Source: Fidelibacterota bacterium
GTDB lineage: Bacteria; Fidelibacterota; UBA8477; JABMPR01
Direction of reading: 5' to 3'
DNA length: 64,000 nucleotides
NCBI GenBank assembly: GCA_016784025.1
Contig: JADHVL010000019.1
Coordinates: forward strand, 1-64,000
Shown piece after piece: positions 24,110 to 32,925 of the stretch (its first letter is position 1; each line of letters begins with the position of its first letter). The translations under genes were made by a program, and so were the position numbers. The notes below the pieces were generated by a model. That model searched no databases, was not told the origin of the DNA, and worked only from the letters and a program-made list of their open reading frames with translations.

Positions 24110-25018
24110 ATGAGAATTATGAAATCCAGTGTTGTTCTTTTCCTCAGCTTCATATTTATAATGAATTGTGAAGATGGACCCACTGAAACCAACCCTCCCG
24201 ATATCATTGACACAACAGTTACCATAGCAAAAAGTACCAAGCGAGGTCTTTCATTTAACCTCAGGAATGCTGAAGATATGGATACTCTAAAGGGCGGCGT
24301 TTCCTGGTGGTATAATTGGTACTTCAACACCTCAGCCCCTGAGGGATATTATGATGATTACCAGATGGAGTATATTCCCATGCTGTGGGGCGGCAATACA
24401 TCCATTGCAGAAAGAGTCCAGGCCAGGAATTTTATTCTTGACCACCCTGAGATAGAGTATTTGCTGGTCATGAATGAGCCAAATCTGGTAGACCAGGCCA
24501 ATCGAACCCCTGCTCAAGCAGTAGGGGACTGGCTCATCTACGAACAATTCATTTTTGATCTGGCCAATGATGACGGACGTGAATTAAAACTGGTTGGTCC
24601 AGCAATGAACTGGGGAACCCTGGATGGCTATTGGGACCCAGTGGTCTGGTTGGATGCGTTCTATGCAGCCTATCAGAGTTCACAGGGTCGTGAGCCACGC
24701 ATAGATTATTTGGCATTCCACTGGTATGATTATGGTCTTTCCCAGCAGCTGGATAGCTTGCAAAAGTATGGCAAACAAATCTGGATCACTGAATTGGCCA
24801 ACTGGAATGCCAATATTGATTCTTACGCCAAGCAGATCGTCGAGATGACGGAGATGGTGGCTATTTGTGAGAGTCGCGATGATGTTTTTCGATACGCCTG
24901 GTTTATTGGCAGGGGTGGTTTCCCAGACAACCATTACACCTATTTATTTAACCTGGATCCCGGTGACCTTAACAACCTGGGATATACCTATATCAATTTG
25001 CCTTATTCCAGTGAATGA
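24110..25018 (+). CDS. GH128-like secreted glycoside hydrolase (lipoprotein)
   Basis: A 302-residue lipoprotein (FLSFIFIMNC) with a single TIM-barrel domain resembling GH128, a family of beta-1,3-glucanases. The word order matches: KRGLSFN, GVSWWYNW, YIPMLWG, VMNEPN (candidate acid Glu123), FHWYDYG and IWITELANW (candidate nucleophile Glu228). It lies 19 bases before a GH16 laminarinase-type gene on the same strand, which strongly supports a beta-1,3-glucan substrate. The start is uncertain: ATG 24110 gives a clean lipoprotein signal; ATG 24059 has a better Shine-Dalgarno but a 17-residue leader before it. Confidence 0.78.
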   Translation: MRIMKSSVVLFLSFIFIMNCEDGPTETNPPDIIDTTVTIAKSTKRGLSFNLRNAEDMDTLKGGVSWWYNWYFNTSAPEGYYDDYQMEYIPMLWGGNTSIAERVQARNFILDHPEIEYLLVMNEPNLVDQANRTPAQAVGDWLIYEQFIFDLANDDGRELKLVGPAMNWGTLDGYWDPVVWLDAFYAAYQSSQGREPRIDYLAFHWYDYGLSQQLDSLQKYGKQIWITELANWNANIDSYAKQIVEMTEMVAICESRDDVFRYAWFIGRGGFPDNHYTYLFNLDPGDLNNLGYTYINLPYSSE

Positions 25019-25037
25019 GGACTTCTGAGGAGAATCC

Positions 25038-27974
25038 GTGAGAAAACTATTTAATGCTTTTATTGCTGCAATCTTTATCCTTTCAACTGGCCAGGCTCAG
25101 ATCGGGGCCTTGATTTGGGAAGAAAATTTTAACGATCTAGCCAATTGGAATCAAGAATTAGGCAACGGTGCCTGGGGTTGGGGTAATGGAGAGCTAGAAT
25201 ATTACCATCCAGACAACGTGGCAATCTCAGATATCCCAGATGAACCCGGCAATTCTGCACTACACATCACAGCGAGGGCAGAGACCCTGCCAGGATATAC
25301 AGACCAATGGGGTAACCAGCTCAGCTATACTTCGGGTAAGGTCACGACCAAAGCAAAGATATCTGTTCACTACGGTATGATAGAAACCCGAGTGCGTATC
25401 CCGAATCTTGATCTAGGAGGATGGCCTGCAGTCTGGTTATTGGGTACAGCAAATTACGCCTGGCCCTACAATGGTGAGCTGGATATGATGGAAATGGGTG
25501 CCCGTCAGGAGTTCCGCGATCTGCATGATACACATAACGGAGGGAATGGCCTGAATAACTCCACGGTGAATCAATCTGTGGGAGCCAACGCCATCTTCTA
25601 TTCCGATGCGGCTCTGACCCCTGAAAATCCTTCTGGAGCTGCCAGCATTTCCTGGGATCCAGATGATGAATACAATAGACTTTATTACAATTACGACAAT
25701 CCACTTATCGAGCGTTTTGTCGTCTATCGTCTCTACTGGGATGATTCGAGTTTACGCTTTACTGTGACGGATAACGGAACAGAATATGACCTCTACACTG
25801 AACCATTCCCAATAGACAGCGTTTCCAGCGAATTTCAACAACCTTTTTATCTCATTGCAAACTTGGCCATTGGTGGCGCCTTCACCGATGCCTATAACCT
25901 GGGTGATCCAGGTTCAGGAGCCCCTGTGACCATGCCCTTTCCAGCAGATATGTATGTGGATTATATCAAAGTCTACGAGTGGAATGGACAGGGCGGAGTG
26001 AATGTGGGTCCTCCTTATCCAGAGAGCGGCACTTTCGGAGTCTACACTGACACGACCCCAGTAAATGGTGAGCTTGAAGCAGGCGTCACTTCGGAAATCT
26101 ACGTCTGGGAAGGAACGCTTATTGATGGAACCATCCCACCCTATGAAGGCGAGAATGGTATCTCATGGCAAACTACTGGTAGTGGATGGTTTGGTGCGGG
26201 AATCTTACCTGTTCAACCTCTAAACCTGACCAATTTCAATGAAGGAACCTTGAAATTCATGATCAAGATCCCAGCTGGTGTCACTTTCAAAATTGGGGTC
26301 ATCGACAATTGGGGTAACCAGAACTATGTGACCTTCCCTGCCAACCAAACCACGTACGGGCTGGTACGTGATGGCGAATGGGGACAGGCCTCCATTCCTG
26401 TCACTGATCTCCGTGGCGTGGCTATCGATATGCGCATGCTCAGCTATGCCTTTGTTATTCTGGAGGAAAGTGGTGCAGCCTGTGAGTTTGGTCTGGATGA
26501 TATCTATTATGAAGGTGGTGGTGTCTCCAATCCCCCTATCGCCAATGCTGGTGTAGATCAGGTAGTACTTGATGACGATAATAATGGTGAAGCCACGGTT
26601 ACGCTGAATGGTTCCCTCAGCACGGACCGATTTGGAAACATTGACCTCTACCAGTGGATGCACAGTGATACTCTTCTAGCTACTGGTGAATTGGCTGAAG
26701 TCACAATGCAATTAGGTGAGTATCCCATCACACTAATTGTCACTGATGATGAAGGCAACACCGACTCTGATGATGTTGTGATCTCAGTGATCGACAATTA
26801 CCTCCCCAGTGCCTACGCAGGAGAAGATCAGATGGTCATCGATATGGATGGGAATGGTTTGGAATCGATTGCTCTAGATGGGTCTGCCAGCACAGACAGT
26901 GATGGCGATATAGTTAGCTACAGCTGGTCTGAGGCAGGAACTGAATTAGCCACTGGAGAGCAGATTACTCTGGAGCTTGATATCGGTGTTCACCTCATCA
27001 CCTTAACTGTGACTGATAATGACGGTGGTCAAGGAACCGATGCCCTCACCGTCCGGGTGAATCGCAATCTTCCCACCTCTGCGCCAGCCATTTATTACAC
27101 AGGCACACCCATTGTCATCGATGACCAGGTCGATGCAACCTGGGTCAATACGCCTGAAATGGGTATCAACAATGTTACTGTAGGTGCCCGTACTGCAGAC
27201 TTCCAGGCACAGTGGAAAGCCATGTACGATGCTGAAAATCTCTATCTCCTGGTGGAGGTCAATGATGAGGTCTTGATTAATGATTCCGGCAATGGCTGGT
27301 ACATGGATGATGTGGTAGAAGTCTTTATTGATGCTGATAACAGTAGTGGCGGTGTCTATGATGGCATCAATGATTTTCAATTCGGCTTTCGTTGGGATGA
27401 TGATGTCATCAAAATCGGGAATAACTCAGTGAACAATACGACGGGCATCGAATTTGTCCAGTATGCAACCCCAGTCGGCTACAACCTGGAAGCTAGCTTC
27501 CTCTGGAGTTTGCTGGGAGTATCACCTGATAATATTTCCATGATTGGTTTCGATGTGGCAGTAGACGATGATGATAATGGCGGAGACCGCGAGTGTGCTG
27601 TTGCATCCATCTTTACTGCAGACAATGCCTGGCATAATCCCAGTGTGTTTGGGAATGTCCCTCTCGTGGTTACTGTTGGAGTTGATGGGAATACTGAGCA
27701 CGCCCAACCCAGGAAGTTCGCACTTCATCAGAACTTCCCCAATCCATTCAACCCGAGTACGTCTATTCGATATGGCCTACCTCGCTCAAGTGAGATTCAT
27801 ATCCTTATCTACAACACCCTTGGCCAAGAGGTTACCAGCTTATTTCAAGGTGTGCAGTCTGCAGGTAATCATGAACTCACCTTCAATGCTCAAGGACTGA
27901 GCTCAGGTATTTACTTTGTTGTATTAAGATCTGGTAGTGAACAGCTCAAGCAAAAGATACTTCTTATAAAATAA
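25038..27974 (+). CDS. GH16 laminarinase-type beta-glucanase with PKD, CBM9-like and sorting domains
   Basis: A 978-residue secreted enzyme starting at GTG with GAGGAG upstream. The signal peptide ends near GQA. The GH16 domain (about 25-320) has the catalytic motif GELDMMEMG with nucleophile Glu147, Asp149 and acid/base Glu152, of the ExDxxE laminarinase kind, plus WPAVWLLG and MYVDYIKVYEW. Next come a carbohydrate-binding-like domain (about 335-490), two PKD-like Ig domains (about 495-670; GSxSTDxxG...Y.W), a CBM9-like domain (about 675-870; YDAENLYLLVEVND, DDVVEVFID) and a Por/T9SS-type sorting domain ending QKILLIK. It would cut beta-1,3-glucan such as laminarin outside the cell. It is followed by a terminator. 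Confidence 0.9.
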   Translation: MRKLFNAFIAAIFILSTGQAQIGALIWEENFNDLANWNQELGNGAWGWGNGELEYYHPDNVAISDIPDEPGNSALHITARAETLPGYTDQWGNQLSYTSGKVTTKAKISVHYGMIETRVRIPNLDLGGWPAVWLLGTANYAWPYNGELDMMEMGARQEFRDLHDTHNGGNGLNNSTVNQSVGANAIFYSDAALTPENPSGAASISWDPDDEYNRLYYNYDNPLIERFVVYRLYWDDSSLRFTVTDNGTEYDLYTEPFPIDSVSSEFQQPFYLIANLAIGGAFTDAYNLGDPGSGAPVTMPFPADMYVDYIKVYEWNGQGGVNVGPPYPESGTFGVYTDTTPVNGELEAGVTSEIYVWEGTLIDGTIPPYEGENGISWQTTGSGWFGAGILPVQPLNLTNFNEGTLKFMIKIPAGVTFKIGVIDNWGNQNYVTFPANQTTYGLVRDGEWGQASIPVTDLRGVAIDMRMLSYAFVILEESGAACEFGLDDIYYEGGGVSNPPIANAGVDQVVLDDDNNGEATVTLNGSLSTDRFGNIDLYQWMHSDTLLATGELAEVTMQLGEYPITLIVTDDEGNTDSDDVVISVIDNYLPSAYAGEDQMVIDMDGNGLESIALDGSASTDSDGDIVSYSWSEAGTELATGEQITLELDIGVHLITLTVTDNDGGQGTDALTVRVNRNLPTSAPAIYYTGTPIVIDDQVDATWVNTPEMGINNVTVGARTADFQAQWKAMYDAENLYLLVEVNDEVLINDSGNGWYMDDVVEVFIDADNSSGGVYDGINDFQFGFRWDDDVIKIGNNSVNNTTGIEFVQYATPVGYNLEASFLWSLLGVSPDNISMIGFDVAVDDDDNGGDRECAVASIFTADNAWHNPSVFGNVPLVVTVGVDGNTEHAQPRKFALHQNFPNPFNPSTSIRYGLPRSSEIHILIYNTLGQEVTSLFQGVQSAGNHELTFNAQGLSSGIYFVVLRSGSEQLKQKILLIK

Positions 27975-27993
27975 GCTTTAACGAGATACGATT

Positions 27994-28027
27994 AAAAAAG
28001 CCCCTCTTCCACGAGGGGCTTTTTTTA
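27994..28027 (+). terminator. Intrinsic terminator after the GH16 gene
   Basis: GCCCCTC (28000-28006) pairs with GAGGGGC (28013-28019), preceded by a run of A and followed by eight T. It is strong in both directions, so it also separates the convergent Spy-like gene. Confidence 0.92.
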
Positions 28028-28062
28028 ATGCTCACCCATTTCATAATATTAGGGGGTGTAAT

Positions 28063-28650
28063 TTATCTGTCGCGTGGTGGGGGTGCACCGGAACCAGGTC
28101 CCTGCCCACGTGGTGGTGGCCTTCTATCCGGGGCTTGACCTTCAGGGTGCGGAGGTCTTCCTTCTGCTCCCATTCCTTGAGGTGGTGGTGGTTGTGAACC
28201 CCCACGCATCAATTCACCAGCTAGGTCTTTCAAGCGAGCCTGCTGTTCAGGAGTACAGAGCGCATTAAGTTCGACGAAGTGATCGTACAATGCCCGATCC
28301 ATATCGACATGGATATTTGAAATATTCAGCACCAGCTCATTTGCTCGTGTTGAATCTGCCATGGGTTTGAAAGACTCAGAGATAAGAAGTTCCAGCGAAT
28401 CAGCCAGAGATGACAGGAGTGGATGCGCGTTGTCAAAATGTTGTTTTCTGATATTGTGCATGGCTTCTGTCTGACTGTCTGTCAAACCCAGTTCTGATTT
28501 TAAAAAGCCTTCCAATCCCCTGGGATGATCAGGGTCATTCTGCCCTGGTCTTTTATTGATAACCATGCTGGAAATAAGTGCCAGATTCAAAATTACCAAT
28601 AAAGCGATGGTAATCTGCATCATTCTTTTTTGTTTAATAATATCCAGCAT
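28063..28650 (-). CDS. Spy/CpxP-like (LTxxQ) envelope protein in an ECF sigma operon
   Basis: A 195-residue protein with an N-terminal membrane helix (about 10-30, MMQITIALLVILNLALISS) and an alpha-helical periplasmic domain of the Spy/heavy-metal-resistance kind. It has LGLTDSQTEAMHNIRKQH, and CTPEQQARL in place of a second LTxxQ. The last 45 residues are low-complexity Pro/Gly/Arg (PPPPQGMG, PPPRGQGPGSGAPPPR). This kind of protein senses or buffers envelope stress, and in many FCB genomes sits beside an ECF sigma factor. ATG 28650 follows the anti-sigma stop by four bases and has GGGGAG seven bases upstream. It is the third gene of that operon. Confidence 0.82.
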   Translation of the reverse strand: MLDIIKQKRMMQITIALLVILNLALISSMVINKRPGQNDPDHPRGLEGFLKSELGLTDSQTEAMHNIRKQHFDNAHPLLSSLADSLELLISESFKPMADSTRANELVLNISNIHVDMDRALYDHFVELNALCTPEQQARLKDLAGELMRGGSQPPPPQGMGAEGRPPHPEGQAPDRRPPPRGQGPGSGAPPPRDR

Positions 28651-28654
28651 TTTG

Positions 28655-29002
28655 TCACTCCCCTTCTTCACTTAACAGATAGGTATCAGCATAATTGAGA
28701 CCGTACTGTGATGACAAATTTTCAATGTAATCCGATCGACCTGAGGCGCTTGTCTCATTGGGAACGGCGATCCAGACCATCATTATCAGATTCAATGTCA
28801 CGAGACCAACCAACATCCCCGGTTTCACTACGCGGCTCCACCATGCTTCAATGGCTGGTGTATCAGGGTTGAGCTCATGCTCAATGCGATTATTGAGACG
28901 ATCATAAAACCAGGGGTCCATTTCTGGTGGTTCATCCTGGCGAAATGCATCCAGTGTCAGTTTTACTTGGCCCTGGATCTCATCATGGTTGCTTTTTTTC
29001 AT
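28655..29002 (-). CDS. Predicted anti-sigma factor
   Basis: A 115-residue protein with a cytoplasmic N-terminal half, one membrane helix (about 66-84, PGMLVGLVTLNLIMMVWIA) and a short periplasmic tail. Size, single span and position directly after an ECF sigma gene fit an anti-sigma factor, though no zinc HxxxCxxC motif is present. I therefore infer function from context. The downstream Spy-like gene starts four bases after its stop, a common trio (sigma, anti-sigma, Spy-like sensor). Confidence 0.7.
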   Translation of the reverse strand: MKKSNHDEIQGQVKLTLDAFRQDEPPEMDPWFYDRLNNRIEHELNPDTPAIEAWWSRVVKPGMLVGLVTLNLIMMVWIAVPNETSASGRSDYIENLSSQYGLNYADTYLLSEEGE

Positions 29003-29037
29003 AGCTTCCTCAATTCTTCAACTCTTTATTCATTCCC

Positions 29038-29631
29038 TCAAGGTGTAAAATGTCCCGTGAGGTGTTTTTTTAAATTCTTTCGTCCCCGATGCAGCAATCC
29101 CTCTATGGCAGACACAGAGGTGTTCATTATGTCAGCAATCTCCTGATTGCTATAATCCTCATAATTGCTCAAGGTGATAGCCACCCGCTGATTCTCCGGC
29201 AATTTTGCTACGGCCCAGGCTAAAATCCGTTTTCGCTCTGCATCCATGAGATCAGTCTCTGGAGTAGAATCAGCTGCGACATCCACTTCACCTTCAGCGC
29301 TTCCGATTGACAGCAGGGCTCTTACGGAACCCAACCTGCGTTTACGATTCTGCTTCCGAATCAGATCCAGACTCTTGGTCACAGCAATGCGATATATCCA
29401 GGTGGAGAGTTGAGCTTCCCCCCTGAAATCATCCAAAGATTTATACACCTGGATGAACACTTCCTGGGAAACATCCTGGGCATCTTCACGGGATCTCAAA
29501 AAACGATAGCAAGTACTGTATACCCGCTCCTGATGTTCAAGTACGACCCTGCGAAAATCTGTTTTTGTAGAAGTTGTTTGCTTCGTATTCACTCCAGAAT
29601 TCTGGTTTTCCTCAATATAGGGTCGTTCCAT
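29038..29631 (-). CDS. ECF-type RNA polymerase sigma factor
   Basis: A 197-residue sigma-70 factor of the extracytoplasmic type. Region 2 reads YSTCYRFLRSREDAQDVSQEVF and LDDFRGEAQLSTWIYRIAVTKSLDLIRK (core and -10 binding). Region 4 reads LPENQRVAITLSNYEDYSNQEIADIMNTSVSAIEGLLHRGRKNL, split here by a normal linker. It is followed by the predicted anti-sigma and Spy-like genes. Its regulon may include the divergent genes at 29803 and after. A weak ribosome site precedes the ATG; the N-terminal 25 residues are polar and not conserved. Confidence 0.9.
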   Translation of the reverse strand: MERPYIEENQNSGVNTKQTTSTKTDFRRVVLEHQERVYSTCYRFLRSREDAQDVSQEVFIQVYKSLDDFRGEAQLSTWIYRIAVTKSLDLIRKQNRKRRLGSVRALLSIGSAEGEVDVAADSTPETDLMDAERKRILAWAVAKLPENQRVAITLSNYEDYSNQEIADIMNTSVSAIEGLLHRGRKNLKKHLTGHFTP

Positions 29632-29802
29632 TCATGGGACACAACATCTTTCCGCATTCACAGCCGTGGTGCAACTGTTCTGACGTCATTTATTTCAAAA
29701 CCTTTTGCTCAAAAATAAAATAAATAAAAGTGCAAGGTTTGGAATCAGTAGACGTCTCAAACAACAGAAAGAGACACGCAAAAAACGCGAAAGGAGCATA
29801 TC

Positions 29803-30189
29803 ATGAATACTAAAATCTTAAAGAGAACCATACTTCTAATGAGTTTGTTAATGATGACCAACATCGGCCTGGCACAACGCAACCAGGAGCCACCCCCACT
29901 CCCCAACAAAACCCAGATCGCTGAGATGGTTGAGGAATTGGACCTGGCTCTGGAATTAACTACTGGCCAAAGGACTCAGATCTCTGAGCTCTATTTTGCC
30001 CACTTCGAGAAGGCTCAGAAGGTCATGGACACAGGCAAAACATCAGGTCGGGATAGCCACCAAGCCATGGAAGCATTGAGGAAACATTTCCAGGCAGAGG
30101 TCAAGGTGCTTCTCAATAAGGACCAAGTCAAAAAATTCGAATCACTTCAAAAGAACCATCGTCCACCTCAACAACAAAACCGACGATAA
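29803..30189 (+). CDS. Small secreted Spy-like protein
   Basis: A 128-residue secreted protein with a signal peptide (cleavage near GLAQ) and a helical domain LELTTGQRTQISELYFAHFEK, LNKDQVKKFESL, similar to the LTxxQ proteins but smaller, and a Pro/Gln/Arg-rich end (HRPPQQQNRR). A strong AAAGGAG lies before the ATG. It is divergent from the ECF sigma operon, and 29 bases ahead of the DUF1566 lipoprotein gene, so it probably heads the operon running to 34494 and may be controlled by that sigma factor. Confidence 0.75.
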   Translation: MNTKILKRTILLMSLLMMTNIGLAQRNQEPPPLPNKTQIAEMVEELDLALELTTGQRTQISELYFAHFEKAQKVMDTGKTSGRDSHQAMEALRKHFQAEVKVLLNKDQVKKFESLQKNHRPPQQQNRR

Positions 30190-30218
30190 TTAGCCCCATA
30201 TTAGGAAAGAAGATCATC

Positions 30219-31460
30219 ATGAAAAAGATACTCAGCTTAGCCTTAACTCTGATTTTATTGATAGCGTGTGAAGACTCAACATCGGTGGAAGATACAACCA
30301 TCGAGAATTTGCCCAATATCAGTGGCTACCCTGTCGTAAGCACAAATCAAGGGATCTATTACGACAATCAGAACGAAATATCAACACCGGTGAGCGGTGA
30401 GGCTTTCTATGGCCAGGACGCCCAGTATTCACATAACGAGGCCGTATATGTAGACAATGGCGATGGCACCGTTACAGACATGGTAACCGGCCTGATGTGG
30501 CAGCAGAGTCCAGATACCGATGGCGATGGTGACATAGATGCTGCCGACAAAGTGACCTATGATGAAGCCGTGGCCGGTGCCAGCGAACTAGACCTGGGTG
30601 GTTATACTGACTGGCGTCTGCCCACTATCAAGGAACAGTACTCTCTGATTCAGTTTAGCGGTATTGATCCAAGTGATTATGAGGACACATCCACAGACGG
30701 TCTGATTCCTTTCATTGATACTGACTATTTCGATTTTGCCTATGGTGATACCGATGCCGGAGAACGCATTATCGACTCCCAGTACGCCAGCTCAAACCTT
30801 TATGTAGACGGTGAACTGCTCTTCGGTGTAAACTTCGCTGATGGACGGATTAAAGGTTATGGTCTTCAAAATCCCTTTGGACCTGGTGACAAGACCTTCT
30901 TCGTCACCTATGTGCGCGGAAATGACACATATGGGATCAATGACTTCGTCGACAATGGCGATGGCACCATCACCGATGCGGCTACAGGTCTCATGTGGAT
31001 GCAAGACGACAGTCAAGAAGGTATGGTCTGGGAAGATGCTCTAAGCTATGCCGAAAACCTGGAAGCTGCAGACTACGGTGACTGGCGTCTACCTGATACC
31101 AAGGAACTACAGAGTATTCTCGACTATACCAGATCACCTGGAACCACGGGCTCAGCTGCCATTGATCCCCTCTTTTCGGCCACTGAGATAACCAATGAAG
31201 CTGGTGAAGTGGACTATGGATTCTACTGGAGCGGTACGACCCACAGCAACTGGTCAAATATGGCAGGCAGTGCTGGTGCCTATGTAAGCTTTGGCCGTGC
31301 CATGGGATACATGGATAATTGGGTAGATGTCCACGGAGCAGGAGCCCAGCGCAGCGATCCCAAAACAGGAGATCCTGCTGATTACCCTACTGGTAATGGT
31401 CCCCAGGGCGATGCCATTCGCATCTTGAATTACGTCCGTGCAGTGAGAACCATACAATAA
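30219..31460 (+). CDS. Lipoprotein with two DUF1566 domains
   Basis: A 413-residue lipoprotein (LTLILLIAC) with two DUF1566 domains. Each has the order DNGDGTVTD, TGLMWQQ or TGLMWMQ, and DWRLPTIKE or DWRLPDTKE, followed by the FSG/DYTRSP region, at about 85-260 and 245-410. An acidic loop DTDGDGDIDAADK (about 101-113) looks like a calcium-binding loop. DUF1566 domains are related to the C-type-lectin-like or FGE-like fold and their function is not settled. It shares about half its residues with the protein at 32926-34494, with the CotH-like gene in between; the two flank and may be clients of that kinase (inference). Confidence 0.82.
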   Translation: MKKILSLALTLILLIACEDSTSVEDTTIENLPNISGYPVVSTNQGIYYDNQNEISTPVSGEAFYGQDAQYSHNEAVYVDNGDGTVTDMVTGLMWQQSPDTDGDGDIDAADKVTYDEAVAGASELDLGGYTDWRLPTIKEQYSLIQFSGIDPSDYEDTSTDGLIPFIDTDYFDFAYGDTDAGERIIDSQYASSNLYVDGELLFGVNFADGRIKGYGLQNPFGPGDKTFFVTYVRGNDTYGINDFVDNGDGTITDAATGLMWMQDDSQEGMVWEDALSYAENLEAADYGDWRLPDTKELQSILDYTRSPGTTGSAAIDPLFSATEITNEAGEVDYGFYWSGTTHSNWSNMAGSAGAYVSFGRAMGYMDNWVDVHGAGAQRSDPKTGDPADYPTGNGPQGDAIRILNYVRAVRTIQ

Positions 31461-31487
31461 TTACTGGTAATACCGGAGGGAATTGGT

Positions 31488-32900
31488 ATGAAATACATCA
31501 CTTTTTTCAGTATGCTTTTCTTCATAAGCATCATCTCAAGCTGTGATGATGCAGTCACTGATTCATCATTGACCATCGATGATCTGGAATTCGAGCCCAC
31601 TGACTGGACCTCTGAATCCCATAGTAAAAGTGCAGATCCAAATTTTGATGAGGTCTTTGACAATTCTGCAGTCAAAAGACTAGATATCGTAATCTCTGAA
31701 AACAACTGGCAAGTCATGCTGGATGATATGACAAACCTGTATGGGGCATTTGGTGCTAGTGCCGGAGGCCCCCCAGGAGGTCCTCCAGGTGGTGGTCCCG
31801 GAGGAGTGCTTGTGGAAACTGATAATCCAATTTTTATACCTGCCGATGTCTTCTATAATGATATCCAGTGGTACAAAGTCGGCGTACGCTTTAAAGGAAA
31901 TTCAAGTTTACAAAGTAGCTGGCAGTCGGGCATATTGAAGCTTTCACTCAAACTGGATTTCGATGAATTCGAGGATGATTACCCTCAGATTAACAATCAG
32001 CGTTTCTACGGATTTAAGAAATTAAGTCTCAAGAACAACTTCGAGGATCAATCCTTCCTCAGAGAGAAAGTAACAGCTGAAATATTCAGGGATGCTGGGT
32101 TGGCGGTTTCTCACACAGCTTTCTATGATTTGTATATCGACACTGGTGATGGTCCTGAATATTTTGGTCTCTATACCCTGGTGGAAGAAGTGGATGATAC
32201 GGTGATCGAGACCCAGTTTGCCAGCGTTGATGGCAATTTGTATAAACCAGAATATACTGGTGCCAGTTTTGAGGAAGGTACATTCAGTGAGTCTGATTTC
32301 ACCAAGAAGACCAACGAGGATGACAATGATTGGTCAGATATTCAAGCGCTTTTTGAAGCACTCCACGCCGATACCCGATCCAACAATCCTGAAGCCTGGC
32401 GGACTGATCTTGACAGCATATTCGATACAGATGTGTTCCTGAAATATCTAGCTGTCAATACTGTGGTCCAAAATTGGGATACCTATGGACGTATGACCCA
32501 TAATTATTACCTCTATAACAATCCAGATAATGGAAAACTGACCTGGATTCCCTGGGACAATAATGAAGCATTACAGGATGGTAAAATGGGTGGCTCCCTG
32601 AATCTTGATTTTTCAGATCTCTTAAGTGGTAATTGGCCTTTAATTGAATACCTGTATGCAGATGATGTCTATCGGAATAAGTATGATACATACGTAAATG
32701 AGACCAGATCTACTGTTTTTGCCCCTGGGAACATTCAGGTGAAATATGCTGAATATGCAGCATTAGTAGAACCATCTGCTGTCGCGGAAATAGCGGGCCT
32801 CACCTTTCTTTACAGTAGTTCAAATTTTCAGAGTGCGATTTCTCAATTGAATGCACATGCAGATAATCGTGCCAGCGCTGTAGATAACTACTTAAACTAA
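31488..32900 (+). CDS. CotH-like secreted protein kinase (lipoprotein)
   Basis: A 470-residue lipoprotein (FFISIISSC) with a CotH domain. Visible parts: VGVRFKGNSSLQSS, KLSLKLDFDEF, KKLSLKNNF-DQSFLREKVTAEIF, YFGLYTLVEEVDD, then NWDTYGRMTHNYYLY and LTWIPWDNNEAL, whose Asp residues match the positions expected of the CotH kinase active site. Bacillus CotH phosphorylates spore-coat proteins on serine; here the protein would act outside the cytoplasm, anchored by lipid. A Gly/Pro loop (GGPPGGPPGGGPGG, about 92-105) is inserted after the first domain part. It lies between two related DUF1566 genes. RBS GGAGGG precedes the ATG. Confidence 0.85.
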   Translation: MKYITFFSMLFFISIISSCDDAVTDSSLTIDDLEFEPTDWTSESHSKSADPNFDEVFDNSAVKRLDIVISENNWQVMLDDMTNLYGAFGASAGGPPGGPPGGGPGGVLVETDNPIFIPADVFYNDIQWYKVGVRFKGNSSLQSSWQSGILKLSLKLDFDEFEDDYPQINNQRFYGFKKLSLKNNFEDQSFLREKVTAEIFRDAGLAVSHTAFYDLYIDTGDGPEYFGLYTLVEEVDDTVIETQFASVDGNLYKPEYTGASFEEGTFSESDFTKKTNEDDNDWSDIQALFEALHADTRSNNPEAWRTDLDSIFDTDVFLKYLAVNTVVQNWDTYGRMTHNYYLYNNPDNGKLTWIPWDNNEALQDGKMGGSLNLDFSDLLSGNWPLIEYLYADDVYRNKYDTYVNETRSTVFAPGNIQVKYAEYAALVEPSAVAEIAGLTFLYSSSNFQSAISQLNAHADNRASAVDNYLN

Positions 32901-32925
32901 ACGAATATTTTTTGAGGAAGACAAA

